A stretch of 64,000 bases of DNA from Amyelois transitella (GCF_032362555.1 NC_083505.1:8547501-8611500), one strand, 5' to 3'. Shown: positions 11,201-22,605, counted from the first letter of the stretch. Translations and numbers: made by a program. The notes: generated from the letters alone by a model not told the origin.

Positions 11201-13520
11201 AAATGAGACCTTGTATCCAATTTAAAAAATAAATCTATTCTATTCTATTGGAATATATATGTGGCAGTCCAAGCATAAAGGTACCACTTGGGTGGTATTG
11301 AGTTAAGGCCATATTTGGATAGTTAAATAGTTAGTTGATCATATGGAATAAAAAAAAATTAATCATAATAACATTTATTGGAATAAAAAATTTTCAAAGT
11401 TCACACTTACAAAAATCAAATTGTTGGGAAACAGGCATTGAAAGTTTAAGCTGTATTATCTAAAGATCTAGTTGTCAGTTACATAGATTATTATTTATTA
11501 TTATAGAGCAATATGTTTAGTATAAAATCGACTAGTTATTATTATGGCAACACCATCGAATAAAAAAATAGAAGCTTAAAACTAACTTTATAATAAGTTT
11601 AGTAAAAGGGCCCAGTTGAATACAATAAAATTTTAAACTGTAATAGCTAGAGATCTAGTTGTCAGTTACATAGATTCTTATTTATTACAATAGAACAATA
11701 TGTTAAGTATAAAATCGACTAGTTATTATTATGGCAACACCATCGAAACTAAAAGTTTTGACAATTATTAAGCGATTTGAATTTATTGATCTTGCCAGCA
11801 AAAACTAAAGCTATTTTGCGGCTCAAGTTCAACATTTTTCTTATCCATATTCTCCCAACTACGGCGTTTGCTAAGAAGCCTAAAAACAGGTTGGTTACAA
11901 GATTATACAAGCTTAATTTCAATCCCATCATTAAGCCACACAGCTGAACTTGGCTTTTCAGTTTTTTCAAGACTGTTGGTTCTGCCTACCCTGCAAAATC
12001 TATATTTATACCTGATATAGACGTGATTATGTGTATGTAATAAATGTAAAGGTCGGTCTTTTTTTATCAAACTATTTACTTTTATCCAGGTCCAATGGTC
12101 AAGCAGCAACATTTTCAGTACCCAGGATGAAGCTGCAGCAGCTCTTGTCGCTGTTGGAATACCCATTTACGCTTGGAAGGGAGAAACTGAAGAGGAGTAT
12201 GTCTGGTGCATAGAACAGACACTTGTCTTTTCGGATGGAAAGGTATTCTATTTACTTAAACGAAGCACGTCTTCCACTAAACTTTTGCTAAATATTAACA
12301 GGAATAAAACTATTAGACATTGCATTAGCAGTAAGCTCAATCTTTTGTCAATAGAAATTAATCTTAAAATACTACCTTACCTAACAGAAGTATGAATGAA
12401 AAGTACATATTTAAGTATAATTACGTCTATATCGCTTGCGGGGAAGGCAGGGCGCGTAGTCTTGAAAAGACTGGAACGCCATGTTCAGCTGTATGGCTTT
12501 TTGATGGATGGATTCTGTAATATGACTGAAGTGTGTTTGAATTTTTTGTTTGTTGTTTATATTTGCAACTAAATAATTACATTATTTTTACAGCCATTGA
12601 ACATGATTTTGGATGATGGTGGAGATTTAACAAATTTGGTACATAAAAAATATCCACAATATTTGGAAGGAATCAAAGGACTTTCCGAAGAGACCACAAC
12701 TGGTGTTCACAATCTATATAAAATGTTCAGAGAAGGTCTTCTCAAAATTCCAGCGATTAATGTGAATGACTCTGTCACTAAAAGCAAATTTGATAATTTG
12801 TATGGATGCAGGGAATCATTACTGGATGGAATTAAAAGAGCCACAGATATTATGATTGCTGGCAAAGTGTGTGTTGTTGCTGGATATGGTGACGTAGGCA
12901 AAGGATGTGCCCAAGCTTTCAAAGGATTTGGAGGGAGAGTAATTGTAACTGAAATAGATCCCATTAATGCACTACAAGCAGCTATGGAAGGTTTTCAAGT
13001 AACCACTATGGATGAAGCTGCTGAAATTGGTCAAATATTTGTTACAACAACTGGTAACATTGACATAATATGCAAGGAACATTTTCTGAGGATGAAAGAC
13101 GATGTTATAGTATGCAACATTGGCCATTTTGACTGTGAAGTTGATGTAGCGTGGCTGGAAAAAAATGCTAAAAAAGTAAACCTTAAGCCACAAGTAGATC
13201 GTTATGAACTCGAAAATGGAAACCATATCATTGTGTTGGCTGCTGGAAGGCTAGTTAATTTAGGTTGTGCTACAGGCCACTCTTCTTTTGTTATGTCAAA
13301 TTCTTTCACAAATCAAGTATTGGCACAAATTGAACTTTGGACCAGACACAACCAGTACCCTGTGGGTGTGCACACTCTTCCTAAGAAGTTAGACGAGGAA
13401 GTAGCCGCCCTTCACCTTGATCACCTTGGTGTTAAGCTGACAAAACTTACGCCTAAACAGGCTAAGTATATTGGTGTTTCTTTAGATGGACCTTTTAAGC
13501 CAGATCATTACAGATACTGA
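8251..13520 (+). CDS. Ahcy: Adenosylhomocysteinase (S-adenosyl-L-homocysteine hydrolase)
   Basis: Cytosolic NAD-dependent enzyme that splits S-adenosylhomocysteine into adenosine and homocysteine, relieving product inhibition of methyltransferases in the methionine cycle. Exons 8251-8272, 9175-9365, 12090-12242 and 12594-13520 join in frame to 430 residues (human enzyme 432). The start [17 protein letters not shown] matches the family start. Visible landmarks are [21 protein letters not shown], the substrate-domain block [11 protein letters not shown] and [14 protein letters not shown], the Rossmann NAD loop [18 protein letters not shown], and the canonical C-terminus [11 protein letters not shown]. 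No key residue is missing, so this is the catalytic enzyme and not an AHCYL/IRBIT-type protein, which carries a long N-terminal extension. AATAAA at 13837 fits the 3' end. Introns 1 and 2 are loaded with repeats. Confidence 0.97.
8928..8975. repeat. Perfect 22-bp inverted repeat with GGA tract, Ahcy intron 1
   Basis: Arms 8928-8949 and 8954-8975 are exact reverse complements around a 4-base spacer (TTAG). Each arm is a (GGA)n tract plus GATACAAAC. It could extrude as a cruciform, or fold as a hairpin in the unspliced RNA. Confidence 0.9.
9003..9143 (-). repeat. Inverted copy of the TATAATATTAGTA-type repeat, Ahcy intron 1
   Basis: Read on the minus strand it carries the head TAACTAGCTGTGCCCACG and the stretch TTTTGGGCATCATTGAAACC, as at 7568-7828, ending near ATCACGCTGCAACTATA. 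It stops about 30 bases before the exon 2 acceptor. Confidence 0.65.
9366..11035 (+). other. Ahcy intron 2, first part: no recognised feature
   Basis: AT-rich intron sequence without coding potential. A 21-base string at about 9568-9588 (CCAGAGAGGTGAGGATG and neighbours) recurs at 40952-40972, so part of this stretch is probably an old repeat. Confidence 0.5.
11036..11245 (+). repeat. 3' UTR of a Jockey/CR1-like LINE, Ahcy intron 2
   Basis: The order AATGTGCATTCGTC, AAATGCTGCAGTGTAGTTTG, TTGACATCAAG, CCTTGTATCCAATTT, AATAAATCTATTCTATTC matches the segment that follows the reverse-transcriptase stop at 51748, so this is a 5'-truncated copy of that LINE's tail. Confidence 0.75.
11444..11749 (+). 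repeat. Diverged direct tandem duplication (~187-bp period), Ahcy intron 2
   Basis: The block AGATCTAGTTGTCAGTTACA through GTATAAAATCGACTAGTTAT and TATGGCAACACCATCGAA occurs at 11464-11564 and again at 11651-11747, with small differences and different spacers. Confidence 0.8.
11925..12040 (+). repeat. GTGCCGTGTGG retroposon, 3' part, Ahcy intron 2
   Basis: The stretch ATTAAGCCACACAGCTGAAC, TTTTCAAGACTGTTGG, CTGCCTACCCTGCAA, ATAGACGTGATTATGTGTATG is the conserved 3' half of the retroposon in plus orientation, about 50 bases before exon 3. Confidence 0.7.
12418..12535 (-). repeat. GTGCCGTGTGG retroposon fragment, Ahcy intron 3
   Basis: ATTACGTCTATATCGCTTGC, GTAGTCTTGAAAAGACTGG, CATGTTCAGCTGTATGG is the same 3' half in minus orientation. 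It is diverged from the other copies. Confidence 0.65.
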
Positions 13521-14435
13521 TTGGGTTAAAGGAACAGTTAAATCAATAATTGCATAACCTGTATGTATAAAGCTAAATGATAGTGTTACACATGCCCATT
13601 TGTTTGTTATAAACTAGAACATGTTGTTTTATCACAACAGTTTTGTTATTTGATTAACATTTTTTTCAAAGTGTGTGTTACGTTTTAGGTCTCAGATCAT
13701 TTTTATGTGTTATAAAATCTGTCTTACTAAGTTAATCGATTCAGTTGGAAATTTTATGCCTATCTTCCCAATATGTGCAGCACTGTCAATTTTACATTTG
13801 GTTTGTTCTTGATTATTTTCCTTTTATTCACATTGAAATAAAATTAAGTTAATATCAGTGTTCCATACCACCAAACCAATGACTTATAATCTGGAGGCAT
13901 AAGATTTCATAAAAGCTTTAGGAAATAAATTTTATCATAACAATAAATAAAACATTAATACCCATTAACGCCTTTTTATTAAACATTTCCTGCGTCGCCA
14001 TTTCATCAACATTGAGTGGGTGGTTAACCTTATATATGTCGCAGAGAAATGAGGATATCAGAGATTTCACGAAATCCTTCAATTCCACGAAATTCCTATT
14101 TCATAGGAATATTCACCATCTTTCGTGATTTCATCTTCTTACTAAAAAAATATTAGTGATATGACAAAATACTATTTCAATCTAGTGATATATCATTTCA
14201 CTCATCTAAATCTAGTGAAATAAAGAATGAAAAAGGTTCGTGCTAAGTCGTTTTAAAAGTACTTACATAATTATTAACCTAACTTTTTACGTGTGGAAAG
14301 GAAACCTTCATCTACCCGCCCGGGTACGGGAAGCCGGATGGGTCATGTGGGACTTGAATCCACTAAAACCACACGGTACCATGGCCTACCGCTTCGTTGC
14401 CAGGAGCATGAGCTGCCCTCGCTCATATTCGTGAC
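13521..14435 (+). other. Ahcy 3' UTR and downstream spacer
   Basis: Probable 3' UTR to about 13860 (AATAAA at 13837), then AT-rich spacer. At 14065-14230 short near-repeats of TTTCACGAAAT and ATCTAGTGAAAT/ATCTAGTGATAT give a loose tandem texture. A GC-richer stretch at 14310-14450 has no gene that I recognise. Confidence 0.45.
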
Positions 14436-14451
14436 GCGGCGGCCGCTTCCG

Positions 14452-14503
14452 TGACGTAAACAAAACCTGCAGTTACCTAAATCTGCAGGTTTTGTTCACG
14501 TTA
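14452..14503. repeat. Inverted repeat (stem ~22 bp, loop 10)
   Basis: Two arms around AACAAAACCTGCAG face each other across TTACCTAAAT. The inner 14 bases of the stem are exact, and the outer part pairs with two mismatches (GTGACGTA against GTAACGTG). Confidence 0.75.
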
Positions 14504-15016
14504 CTTTTTCTCGTGTTCTCGTATAGGTAAGCCTCAAATTTAGAGGTTAAGGTACAAAAAAAAGAACTTGATTACATGTAGCGTTTGTAGCTCCTTGTAA
14601 AATGGACTAGGGTCTGGTTACGACCATGATCTATAGTTCTCCATTTTAGTTGAGGTAGTGGATAGGACAGGTAATTACAAAATGTGACTCCCGTCATGAA
14701 TATCAACGGCATGGTAATAATAGTAGTTCTATGAATAAATCTATACTGAACGGGGACAAATTTACAGTACAGGTACAGTTTTGTTATTTTTAATTCGTGT
14801 ACCAAATGAACTATTTCTTTCTTTCCTGTCCGATCTTCGTGGCCCTATAAGCCTTAACCCGGCCTAAAACAAACATAATGATACTAAAGTAACTAGCTCT
14901 CTTATGAACCACGCCTAGACTACTATACCGACTTGGATGAAATTTGGTAGGGAAATTTGGAGTGAGATCTGGGAAAGGATATGGCTACCGCGGGAAAATG
15001 TATTATGTGTTGCGTT

Positions 15017-15135
15017 GGCTCTTGGCACTGTCTCAAGGGATATCCCTTGCAGGGTAGACAGTGCCAAGAGCCTTGAAAATATTGATAGGCCACGTTCAGA
15101 TTTTTGGCTTAATGATAGAATTGAGATTTAGATAG
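15017..15135 (-). repeat. GTGCCGTGTGG retroposon fragment with a hairpin at its end
   Basis: The right part (TGCAGGGTAGACAGTGCC, CCACGTTCAG, TGGCTTAATGATAGAATTGA) is the retroposon in minus orientation. Its first bases form an exact 17-bp stem (15017-15033 with 15056-15072) around AAGGGATATCCCTT, itself palindromic, so the retroposon edge has been duplicated in inverted orientation. Confidence 0.75.
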
Positions 15136-15446
15136 TCACAACGCAATCTCGTGGGGAAAATTGCTTTTTGGGTTTATGGTCTCGAAAATTGTTAAATCAT
15201 ATACTTATACTTAGGTGGTTTCAAATTATCATTTGAGATAAAATTTATTTATTATACCCAATTTTTCATGGATTCGAGTCGGAACATAATACTAAGAAAT
15301 AGGTTTGTTTCATCAGTGCCAAGTCAACATAAATCAAAAATAGACAGTAACCTTCGTAAGTATAATAGTTTTTATTTTAAAAACAAATTTATAAATTAAA
15401 GTTACACAAATTGAGACATTCTACAGTACAATGTTAATGTAAATAT

Positions 15447-17999
15447 TTATGTAGCATAATATTGTAACAGTTCTTCATCTTTCGGTTTTAAGATATTGTC
15501 ATCTTTTAGGTTGATAACCCATCCTGGTTCAAGACCATAAAAAATTTGTCTAGGATCTTTTCTTTCACACAACATTTCGTACTCTGGGTCTTTTTCGAGT
15601 TCGGGTAACTGGTACCCATATTTTTGTGCTAATCTCAATCTCTCTAAAGAAACCCTCTCAGGGTCTGCTAAGTAACCTCGAGTTTCTGCACTCGTGTAGT
15701 ATTCAATGACATCTGGAGGAGGTATCATTCTTCTAGGAATAGCCTGGCCTGTTTCAAAAAACTTCTTTGGAGATTTTAGCAGAAACAAACTATGAGGGTC
15801 GTAGTAAGCTGTAGTAATTGTCCCACCATTTTTTTCTATTGCAGCAATCACATGTTCACTAGCCCACTGCACTTCTATATTAATTTTAGCAGCAAATATG
15901 TCAGCACCTTCATCTGTTAAATGAACGCCAAATTGTTTTTGGTCTGGGAAAAACTTATAAAATCCAGACTTTACTAAACTCGCTAAATCTATTGGTTTAG
16001 TAATATCCAATCGATCTTTATCAATTAAACTTTGCAGTTGCCATAATGACAATGGAGGGTATTGTCTTCTGAGGCTGAAATGGAAATTTTAATTATAATT
16101 AAACAAGTGATATTTTACGTCAGCTCTATTCAAAATAATCAACTTGCCCCAGACTAGCTTAAAAAGACTATTAAGTTCCACTCACAATAATAAAAAATCC
16201 TACATTCTTCAAATAAGATAACTCTTGCTACAGCCTTAATTAACCACTATTCGCCGTAAACTACATGCTGTAAGAGCAATATAATTCCATACTAAATGCA
16301 AAATATATTAAAGGTACTTAATTAAATAAGGATTGATACTGTATTGTTTACAATTACTTCGTAAATAAGCCTTTATTTCTCGTTAAAAGGAAAGGATAGA
16401 AATTGATTATGGTGGGTTATCCCTAGGAGATATACATATTCCATCTTGGACTTTTTTGTAGACCTTTTGTAGGTATACAATATTTAGTACATTATTTCAA
16501 TCTATCTCGTAGAGTTCAGCCAGTGTTTGCAATGTTAGCACAAAAAAATAATCTAATATGAAGTCGTTAATAAACACATATTTACGATTTCATATTAGAA
16601 ACTTTCCTCCTGAATCACTTTATCTATTATAAAAACCGCATAAAAATCCGTTGCGTAGTTTAAAAGATATAAGCATACATATAGACGCGGGAAGCGACTG
16701 CTTTTATTCTATGTAGTGATATTGTTTATTTATTGTAGTTTTTATGTATGTTTATTTTTATTTTGTATAGGTATAAATTTATTTAGTTTGACCCCACATA
16801 AAGTTCTCTGTCAGATTCAATAGTTGACTTGTAGATAATGCTTCAAGCATTAAGTCGGCCACTTATATTTACTGTATATAATAAACTTTAAAAAATTAAG
16901 TGACTAAAAATTAAATGTCATTTATGTGTAGGCATAATAAGAGAGGTAAATTTCTATATTCATCCAGACAGAGCCAGCAGTCTTGAAAGACTAATAGGCC
17001 ACATTCAGATGTTAGGCTAAATGATAGAATTCAGATTCAAATAGTCACAAGTTGCTAGGCCTTTGCCTTAAAAGTAGAATCCCAATTTATTAATATTTAA
17101 TTGAAGTCAAAGCAATTCTTAAAGTTTTACTTGAGTTATTAGATCCCGTCAATACCAAGTAGTGAGTTACCAGTGCTCCTAACTAATTGTGCCACTTCAT
17201 AGTTGTTTGATCACGTGATTGTGTCACCATGTGATTAGTGATTTGCTCTGTAGTAATAATGATATAAACTGATTTTTATAGAGAAAAATGAGCACAACAG
17301 ATATTTGTTTCACTGTTACTGGCTAAAATTTTCAATATGTTCTATATTGAATGAAACTGGTACTGAATGAATGTTTCAGACATCTTTAAGCTAAGCCAAT
17401 AAGTGAGTTGAATCATTAAGAGGAATTAGTACCATGTAAGGAATAAGATCCATTGAGTGGGAACACAGCTCACAGTTAATTATTTGGACATTAAACACTT
17501 ACTGATGTCCCCTGTAATAAGGTTCATGGGGTACGCGCAAATAAAATGGGTTGTTGCCAGTCTCATAGCCAAGTCTCATGAAATTTTGCCTCTGTCCAGA
17601 ACCCTTGTTACCTGCTCCATGTTTATCACCACCATGTTGAGCACGCCCACGTTTTTGCTATAAAATTTGAAACAATTTTTTAGATGGTTGATTTTTTAAA
17701 ATAAAACATATACCCCAAGTCACGGACGTTAGACTATATTTGCTCACTCTTATTATTTATCAACACTGGGATAATAATCATACATCGGGCTTACCCTAGG
17801 TCCTCTACATGACACAACAGAGCAAAAAATTAATCTTACCTACATAGGTACTCATATGGGGTTAAGTTTTGTGGGTTACATATTATTTTTTACTTACGGT
17901 CCTTTTTGCACCAGGATTATCACGTATATTATTTAAAGATATCCTTGGAAGTGACCGCAACATAGTCAAAGATTTTTCTATTATTTGTCGAGACCCCAT
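15447..17999 (-). CDS. mRpL15: Mitochondrial large ribosomal subunit protein uL15m (mRpL15)
   Basis: Nuclear-encoded protein of the mitochondrial 39S subunit. Exons on the minus strand are 17999-17898, 17657-17503 and 16074-15447. They join in phase to 294 residues (human MRPL15 296). The first exon (MGSRQIIEKSLTMLRSLPRI) is basic and fits a mitochondrial targeting peptide. The second holds the glycine-rich L15 core (RGRAQHGGDKHGAG then QRQNFMRLGYETG and NPFYLRVPHEP). The third has ADIFAAKINIEVQWASEHVI, IEKNGGTITTAYYDP and the conserved end DPRQIFYGLEPGW then ILKPKDEELLQYY. A minus-strand AATAAA lies at 15371-15376, about 70 bases past the stop. It is convergent with Ahcy. Confidence 0.95.
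16960..17080 (-). repeat. GTGCCGTGTGG retroposon fragment in an mRpL15 intron
   Basis: CAGACAGAGCCAGCAGTCTT, GGCCACATTCAGATGTTAGG, AAATGATAGAATTCAGATTC, TCACAAGTTGCTAGGCC follow the retroposon order. In genomic minus orientation this equals the sense direction of mRpL15. Confidence 0.7.
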
Positions 18000-18264
18000 T
18001 TTAACAGCCTAAGAATTGAATTTAATATATAACAAACACGAACATCCCATCCCCAAACAATATTTTGAGGTTATGAACACAGATATTAATATTTATTTAT
18101 ATATAGCCTTCAATTAAGAACCATCATATGAAAATGCCGTAATTGTTCAACTTGACTCAGAAATATCAATAATATATCTGCCTCTTTCTCACAACAGTGG
18201 TTTTACGAGAGAAAAATCATTTATAATCTTTTATCAGCACCTTCTTCATTGGCTTCGATGTACT

Positions 18265-18852
18265 TAGGGATGTGACATTGCTGATAAAAAATCGATTTAT
18301 TTCTTAAGTATGAATAATCGATTTTTCTGAAGAAAATTATCGATTTATTATATTGATATTTTTTTTTCCAATTTTTTAATTAATGTCATAATAAACGCCA
18401 TATACATTATATCAATAGATTTATATAATTTAAAATAAACAACAGAAACAGTAAGTTTTTATATAATCAACACATATTAAAGTTTTAAAACAATCAAGTG
18501 TGAGAAATGAAGTTTCAGCAACAAATAATGAATATAAATAAAAAATTACATATCAACCAAATGTCGGTAAAATACAGTTCATCGACTAACTCCATCTAGT
18601 GAATGTTTGATTAAATGAATCATCTAAACTGTTTTAAAAGCACAGAAAGAATACACAGATGGTTTTAATGTAATATTACGGAGCTTTGATAGTTTTCTTT
18701 GGCAGTTGGCGTTCCGAGCTCCAAGCCAGAAGACCAAACGTAATGTCGGAGTGCATTTATTGCATGATTATAAAAAAACGATTATTAATTTTTAAAAAAA
18801 TCACGTATAAAAATCGATTATTTCCATAATCGATTATTTTTTCACATTCCTA
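18265..18852. mobile_element. hAT-type MITE, ATCGATT-rich, copy 1 (588 bp)
   Basis: Ends TAGGGATGTGACATTGC at the left and TTTTTCACATTCCTA at the right, so the terminal inverted repeats are about 11 bp and imperfect. It is flanked by GATGTACT and GATATACT (7 of 8 equal), an 8-bp hAT-style target duplication. Both subterminal zones carry many AATCGATT/ATCGATTT units. It has no open frame. The body (AATGTCGGTAAAATAC, ATTCTTTCTGTGC on the other strand) is shared with copy 2 at 20306-21391, which is inverted. Confidence 0.85.
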
Positions 18853-18997
18853 GATATACTTTTGCTGTCTCTGACGCCATCGAACTTAATCGCTTTGTTT
18901 ACATGTGGGAAGTTGTCATCGTGATGTTTTTACGTTTTCCCGTGTTTTTCGACTTTATACGAAGCTGTGCTAATATTAATCGCAAATAAACTATAAG

Positions 18998-19523
18998 ATG
19001 AAGTGTTCTGTAGCCTATTGTGGCCTATGCCAAAGCAAAAATAGGCCGATTCCAACCTATCACCGGTATGTAGTTAATATTTCGTTAAATTATTGTCTAT
19101 CACAAAGTGTATTTATCAAAATGTATTTTAAAACTTATTACTTTTAATCTTCTTAGTTGTGAGCTTTAGAAACTTGTAATATTCTCAATATTTCATTTTC
19201 ATTCACACCGAAAACATTAACACGGGTGCTAGTGTCGAAAATCATCGAACAAAGCATTTAATCGATAAATTAGGGTCTAAATTATGTTAAAGTATTTTTT
19301 CTCGTTATAGTTTACCAAGGAACGAATCTTGGCGAAGGGAATAGAAGGAAATAATTGACATGGAAAATATCCGGCCAGGAACAAAACATATCCATGTGTG
19401 CCGCAGTTCTCCAGCCATAACATCTTACGAAAGATCTTCCCTTTGGTGGCGGAGGAGCCCGAATCATCGCTCCCGCTACTGGCCTCTTCAAGGACCACGA
19501 AAGAGCAATCGACTTTACAATAA
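18998..19523 (+). pseudogene. Decayed THAP zinc-finger gene
   Basis: Exon 1 (18998-19065) begins MKCSVAYCGLCQSKNRPIP with the first two cysteines of a C2CH THAP finger, and ends YH plus a split R codon at a GT donor. The next exon after AG at 19310 continues LPRNESWRRE, then a TAG where the family has tryptophan, then KEIIDMENIRPGTKHIHVC. Past that point the plausible sequence (QFSSHNILRKIFPLVAEEPE) lies in a shifted frame up to a stop at 19521. THAP proteins bind DNA and include both host factors and P-element-type transposases. What remains is too short to say which. A sequencing error is possible, but two separate defects argue for decay. Confidence 0.65.
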
Positions 19524-19529
19524 TCTTTT

Positions 19530-20300
19530 AGCAATCCCTTATCATAAATTTTATACAATTTAGTTAAAATGAAATCTCGAAGATTCAAAAGACATGAACA
19601 ATTGCTATTATTTATCTTTTAGTTATTGATATAATTTATATCTTAACCCTTAAGCGTGAATGTCGGAGTCATCAGATATAAATTTTGTGCACATTATAAT
19701 TATTTTCAGACTTATTATACATAATGAATTATTTATAATTTCAGTATCAAAGCGCACATAAACATATATGAATACAAATATTTCAAAATAAACAATATAT
19801 TTGACTTAAATTAGTAGAATAATTAATCAATGTTCCCAGTAAAATCTTGTTTTGGGAACGTTGCCGGCAGCGATTCCAGCAAAATTTCCAGTCCCTGGCA
19901 ATGTTCATCACTACCAGGCACGGTACATCACTAATTGCAGCCCTTTGGGGATTGATTTATTAACATAAAAAGTAACCTTAATTTGAACTCATGTATAATT
20001 ACATCCACACCAAATTTTATCACAAACGGTCCAGCGGTTTAGCTATACCTAATCTGAATCATAGGGTATTAATTATATTTGATTTCCAAATACTTTTTGT
20101 CAGAATGACAAAGGTGATAGATAAAATATTGTTGGACCTTAGATTATAGCCAAGATAGTTAGGATTCCCGATGTAGAACCAAATCACAGACGTATTAAAC
20201 TTTATAGTGACAACTGTGATCGGAAATAAACAATCTTAACTCACTCATCAATCGATAGGCATAGGGCACTTTCATAGGATAGTTCTTCAGAGATTGCCTT
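19530..20300. other. Spacer between the two ATCGATT MITEs
   Basis: AT-rich, no gene seen. Around 20010-20050, CAAATTTTATCACAAACGGT followed by CCAGCGGTTTAGC resembles the 3' portion of common lepidopteran LINE/SINE repeats, much decayed. Confidence 0.4.
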
Positions 20301-20305
20301 CTTAT

Positions 20306-21391
20306 TAGGAATGTGAAAAAAAAATCGATTATGGAAAAAATCGATTAAAAATCGATTATTTTTTAAATAAAATCGATTTTTATACGCGATTTTTTTTTAA
20401 TTAATAATCGATTAAAAATCGATTTTTATAATCATGCAATAAATGCACTCCGATATTACGTTTTTGTCATCTGGCTTCGAGCCCGGAACACGAACTGCCA
20501 AAGAATACTTTCATAACTCCATAATATTACATTAACGCCATCTGTGTATTCTTTCTGTGCTTTTAAAACAGTTAAGATGATTCATTTAATCAATCATTCT
20601 AGATGGAGTTAGTCGATGAACAGTATTTTACCGACATTCGGTTTATATGTTATTCATTATTCGTTGCTGAAAGTTCCTTTTATTAAACTTGATTGTTAAA
20701 AACTTTAATTTGTATTGATTAGATAAACATAGACTATACCCATGCTTCTGAGCCGTTTGAGCCTATTTTTATTTAAATTAATCGTCATCATTTTCACATT
20801 TATAAAACCCTCAAAAACTACGTCACACGCTTTATTCAAGACCAATACTACAAATAGAAATTAAAACTAAACATGTAAATAAATGTCTGAAATTTTTTTT
20901 CTAGTATCAAGATCAAGTAAAGTACAGAGTTGTCGAGATCGCTCAGCTGAATGAATTGTGTCGTTGACCTCTGAATCTTACGCGTCGCTTTTCCGCTGGC
21001 CGGGGTGATATGACGTATTTAGGGTCGTGGATTTCGATACTTTTATTTTTTTTCGTACTTTCTGAAATATGAACCGATATTTTTCTTTTAACGTTTTTAA
21101 ATATCCTTTAGATGAGTACACTTAACAGTTAAATTTATGTAGTTGAATTAAAAGTCACCCTGTATAAGAACTTACTGTTTCTGTTGTTTATTTTTAATGA
21201 ATAAATCTATTGATATAATGTATATGGCGTTTATTTTGACATTAATTGAAAAATTAGGAAAAAATCTATCAATATAATAAAATCGATTATTTTCTTAAGA
21301 AAAATCGATTATTCATTAATCGATTTTTCATACTTAAAAAATAAATCGATTAGATAAAAATCGATTTTTTATCAGCAATGTCACATCCCTA
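20306..21391. mobile_element. hAT-type MITE, ATCGATT-rich, copy 2 (1086 bp) with perfect TSD
   Basis: Starts TAGGAATGTGAAAAAAAAAT and ends CAGCAATGTCACATCCCTA. The flanking 8-mers are identical (CTTCTTAT at 20298-20305 and 21392-21399). It is inverted relative to copy 1 and shares its body on either side of about 0.45 kb of extra sequence (roughly 20720-21170, containing GGTGATATGACGTATTTAGG). No transposase is visible. Because the repeat lacks coding capacity, it must have been moved by a hAT transposase encoded elsewhere. Confidence 0.88.
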
Positions 21392-21539
21392 CTTCTTATT
21401 TATCTAAAGTAGGTAGCTGTATCTGAAGTAGGTACAATGATCGGTTCGATGATGTATATACCTATGGCGTGACAGACTGACAGTGTCAAATGTCGTCAGT
21501 GCTACCAACTCTCAGAACTTCTATTTGTTTTTATACATT

Positions 21540-22186
21540 CATTGATAAAATCATGCCTTTTTTCCGGAGGTGTAGGCAGAAAAATTGTATTCTAACAAAT
21601 AAATGATTTGACTTTGAGACTACATCTTTCCACTTGCCACGATCTCTGCATACTTCCTTCGCTTCATCCACATTCATAACTCTCATCATTCTCGGCGGTT
21701 TCGGGTACTCTTGACCTGACCCTTTGCTTTGGACGTCCTTAATTTGATCAAGATACGTTCGTCTAGGCTTTCCCACTCCGACCTTTCCCTCCACACTCTC
21801 CTTGTATATCTGCTTAGTCAACCTGCTTTCATTCATCCTCTCCACATGACCAAACCATGTTAACGTACCCTTTTCTATTCCTATAACTACATCTTTCATA
21901 TCACAACAGTCCCCAATCACGCTGTTCCTTATCCGGTCACTCAATTTCACACCGATCATACTCCTTAACGCTCTCATTTCCACCGCATTTATTCATGCTT
22001 CTATTTCCACATTCACTCCCATACATTAATGTCGGGACCAACACGCCTTTATGCACAGCCAGGCGAGCCTTTTTGGACAGTTTCTGACTGCTCATAAAGG
22101 CATGCATTTACCATGTTCCCCGTGTTCACACTCCTTTCAATATCACTATCACACTTGCTATCTGATGTAAACTTTGATCTTAGATA
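21540..22186 (-). mobile_element. LINE reverse-transcriptase C-terminal fragment (RTE/BovB-like), 3' half
   Basis: Minus-strand translation gives MRALRSMIGVKLSDRIRNSV, then TWFGHVERMNESRLTKQIYK and KPRRTYLDQIKD, then EAKEVCRDRGKWKDVV. This is the C-terminal region of a non-LTR retrotransposon very common in Lepidoptera; the clade name is from memory. The nearby frame RSKFTSDSKCDSDIERSV is the preceding part in another frame, so the copy is decayed. It is interrupted at 22187 by the pogo-like element and resumes at 27597. Another copy is split by the hAT at 37465. Confidence 0.85.
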
Positions 22187-22605
22187 GGGGAGACCTAGGA
22201 AGGTTGTGACAATTTTTGCTTTAAGGAGTATATCTCGTCGGAGAATCACAGCACAATTATAAACTCTATATCATATTATAGCGTAACCCTTACTCTTTCA
22301 AAAACTATCACAAAAGTCAATAAAAAGTGGAAGGTTTCTGAACATTTTCGAAAAAACTGGAGGTACTCCTTTTGTCACAACTCTCCTAACACCGAGGTAA
22401 GTTGTGACAATTTTATTTCTAGATAAATACAAATAATATTATGGGTATATAAACAAAAAAACACATAATTTTGCATAAAAGTAATATAATTATCATTTTT
22501 GTCTTGAATATAGGAACTAGAATGACATTAAACATAAAAAAACATTAATTATTTTATGTTATTGATAAGAGATAAATAGTTTTATAAGGAGGTAAAATTA
22601 TTAAT

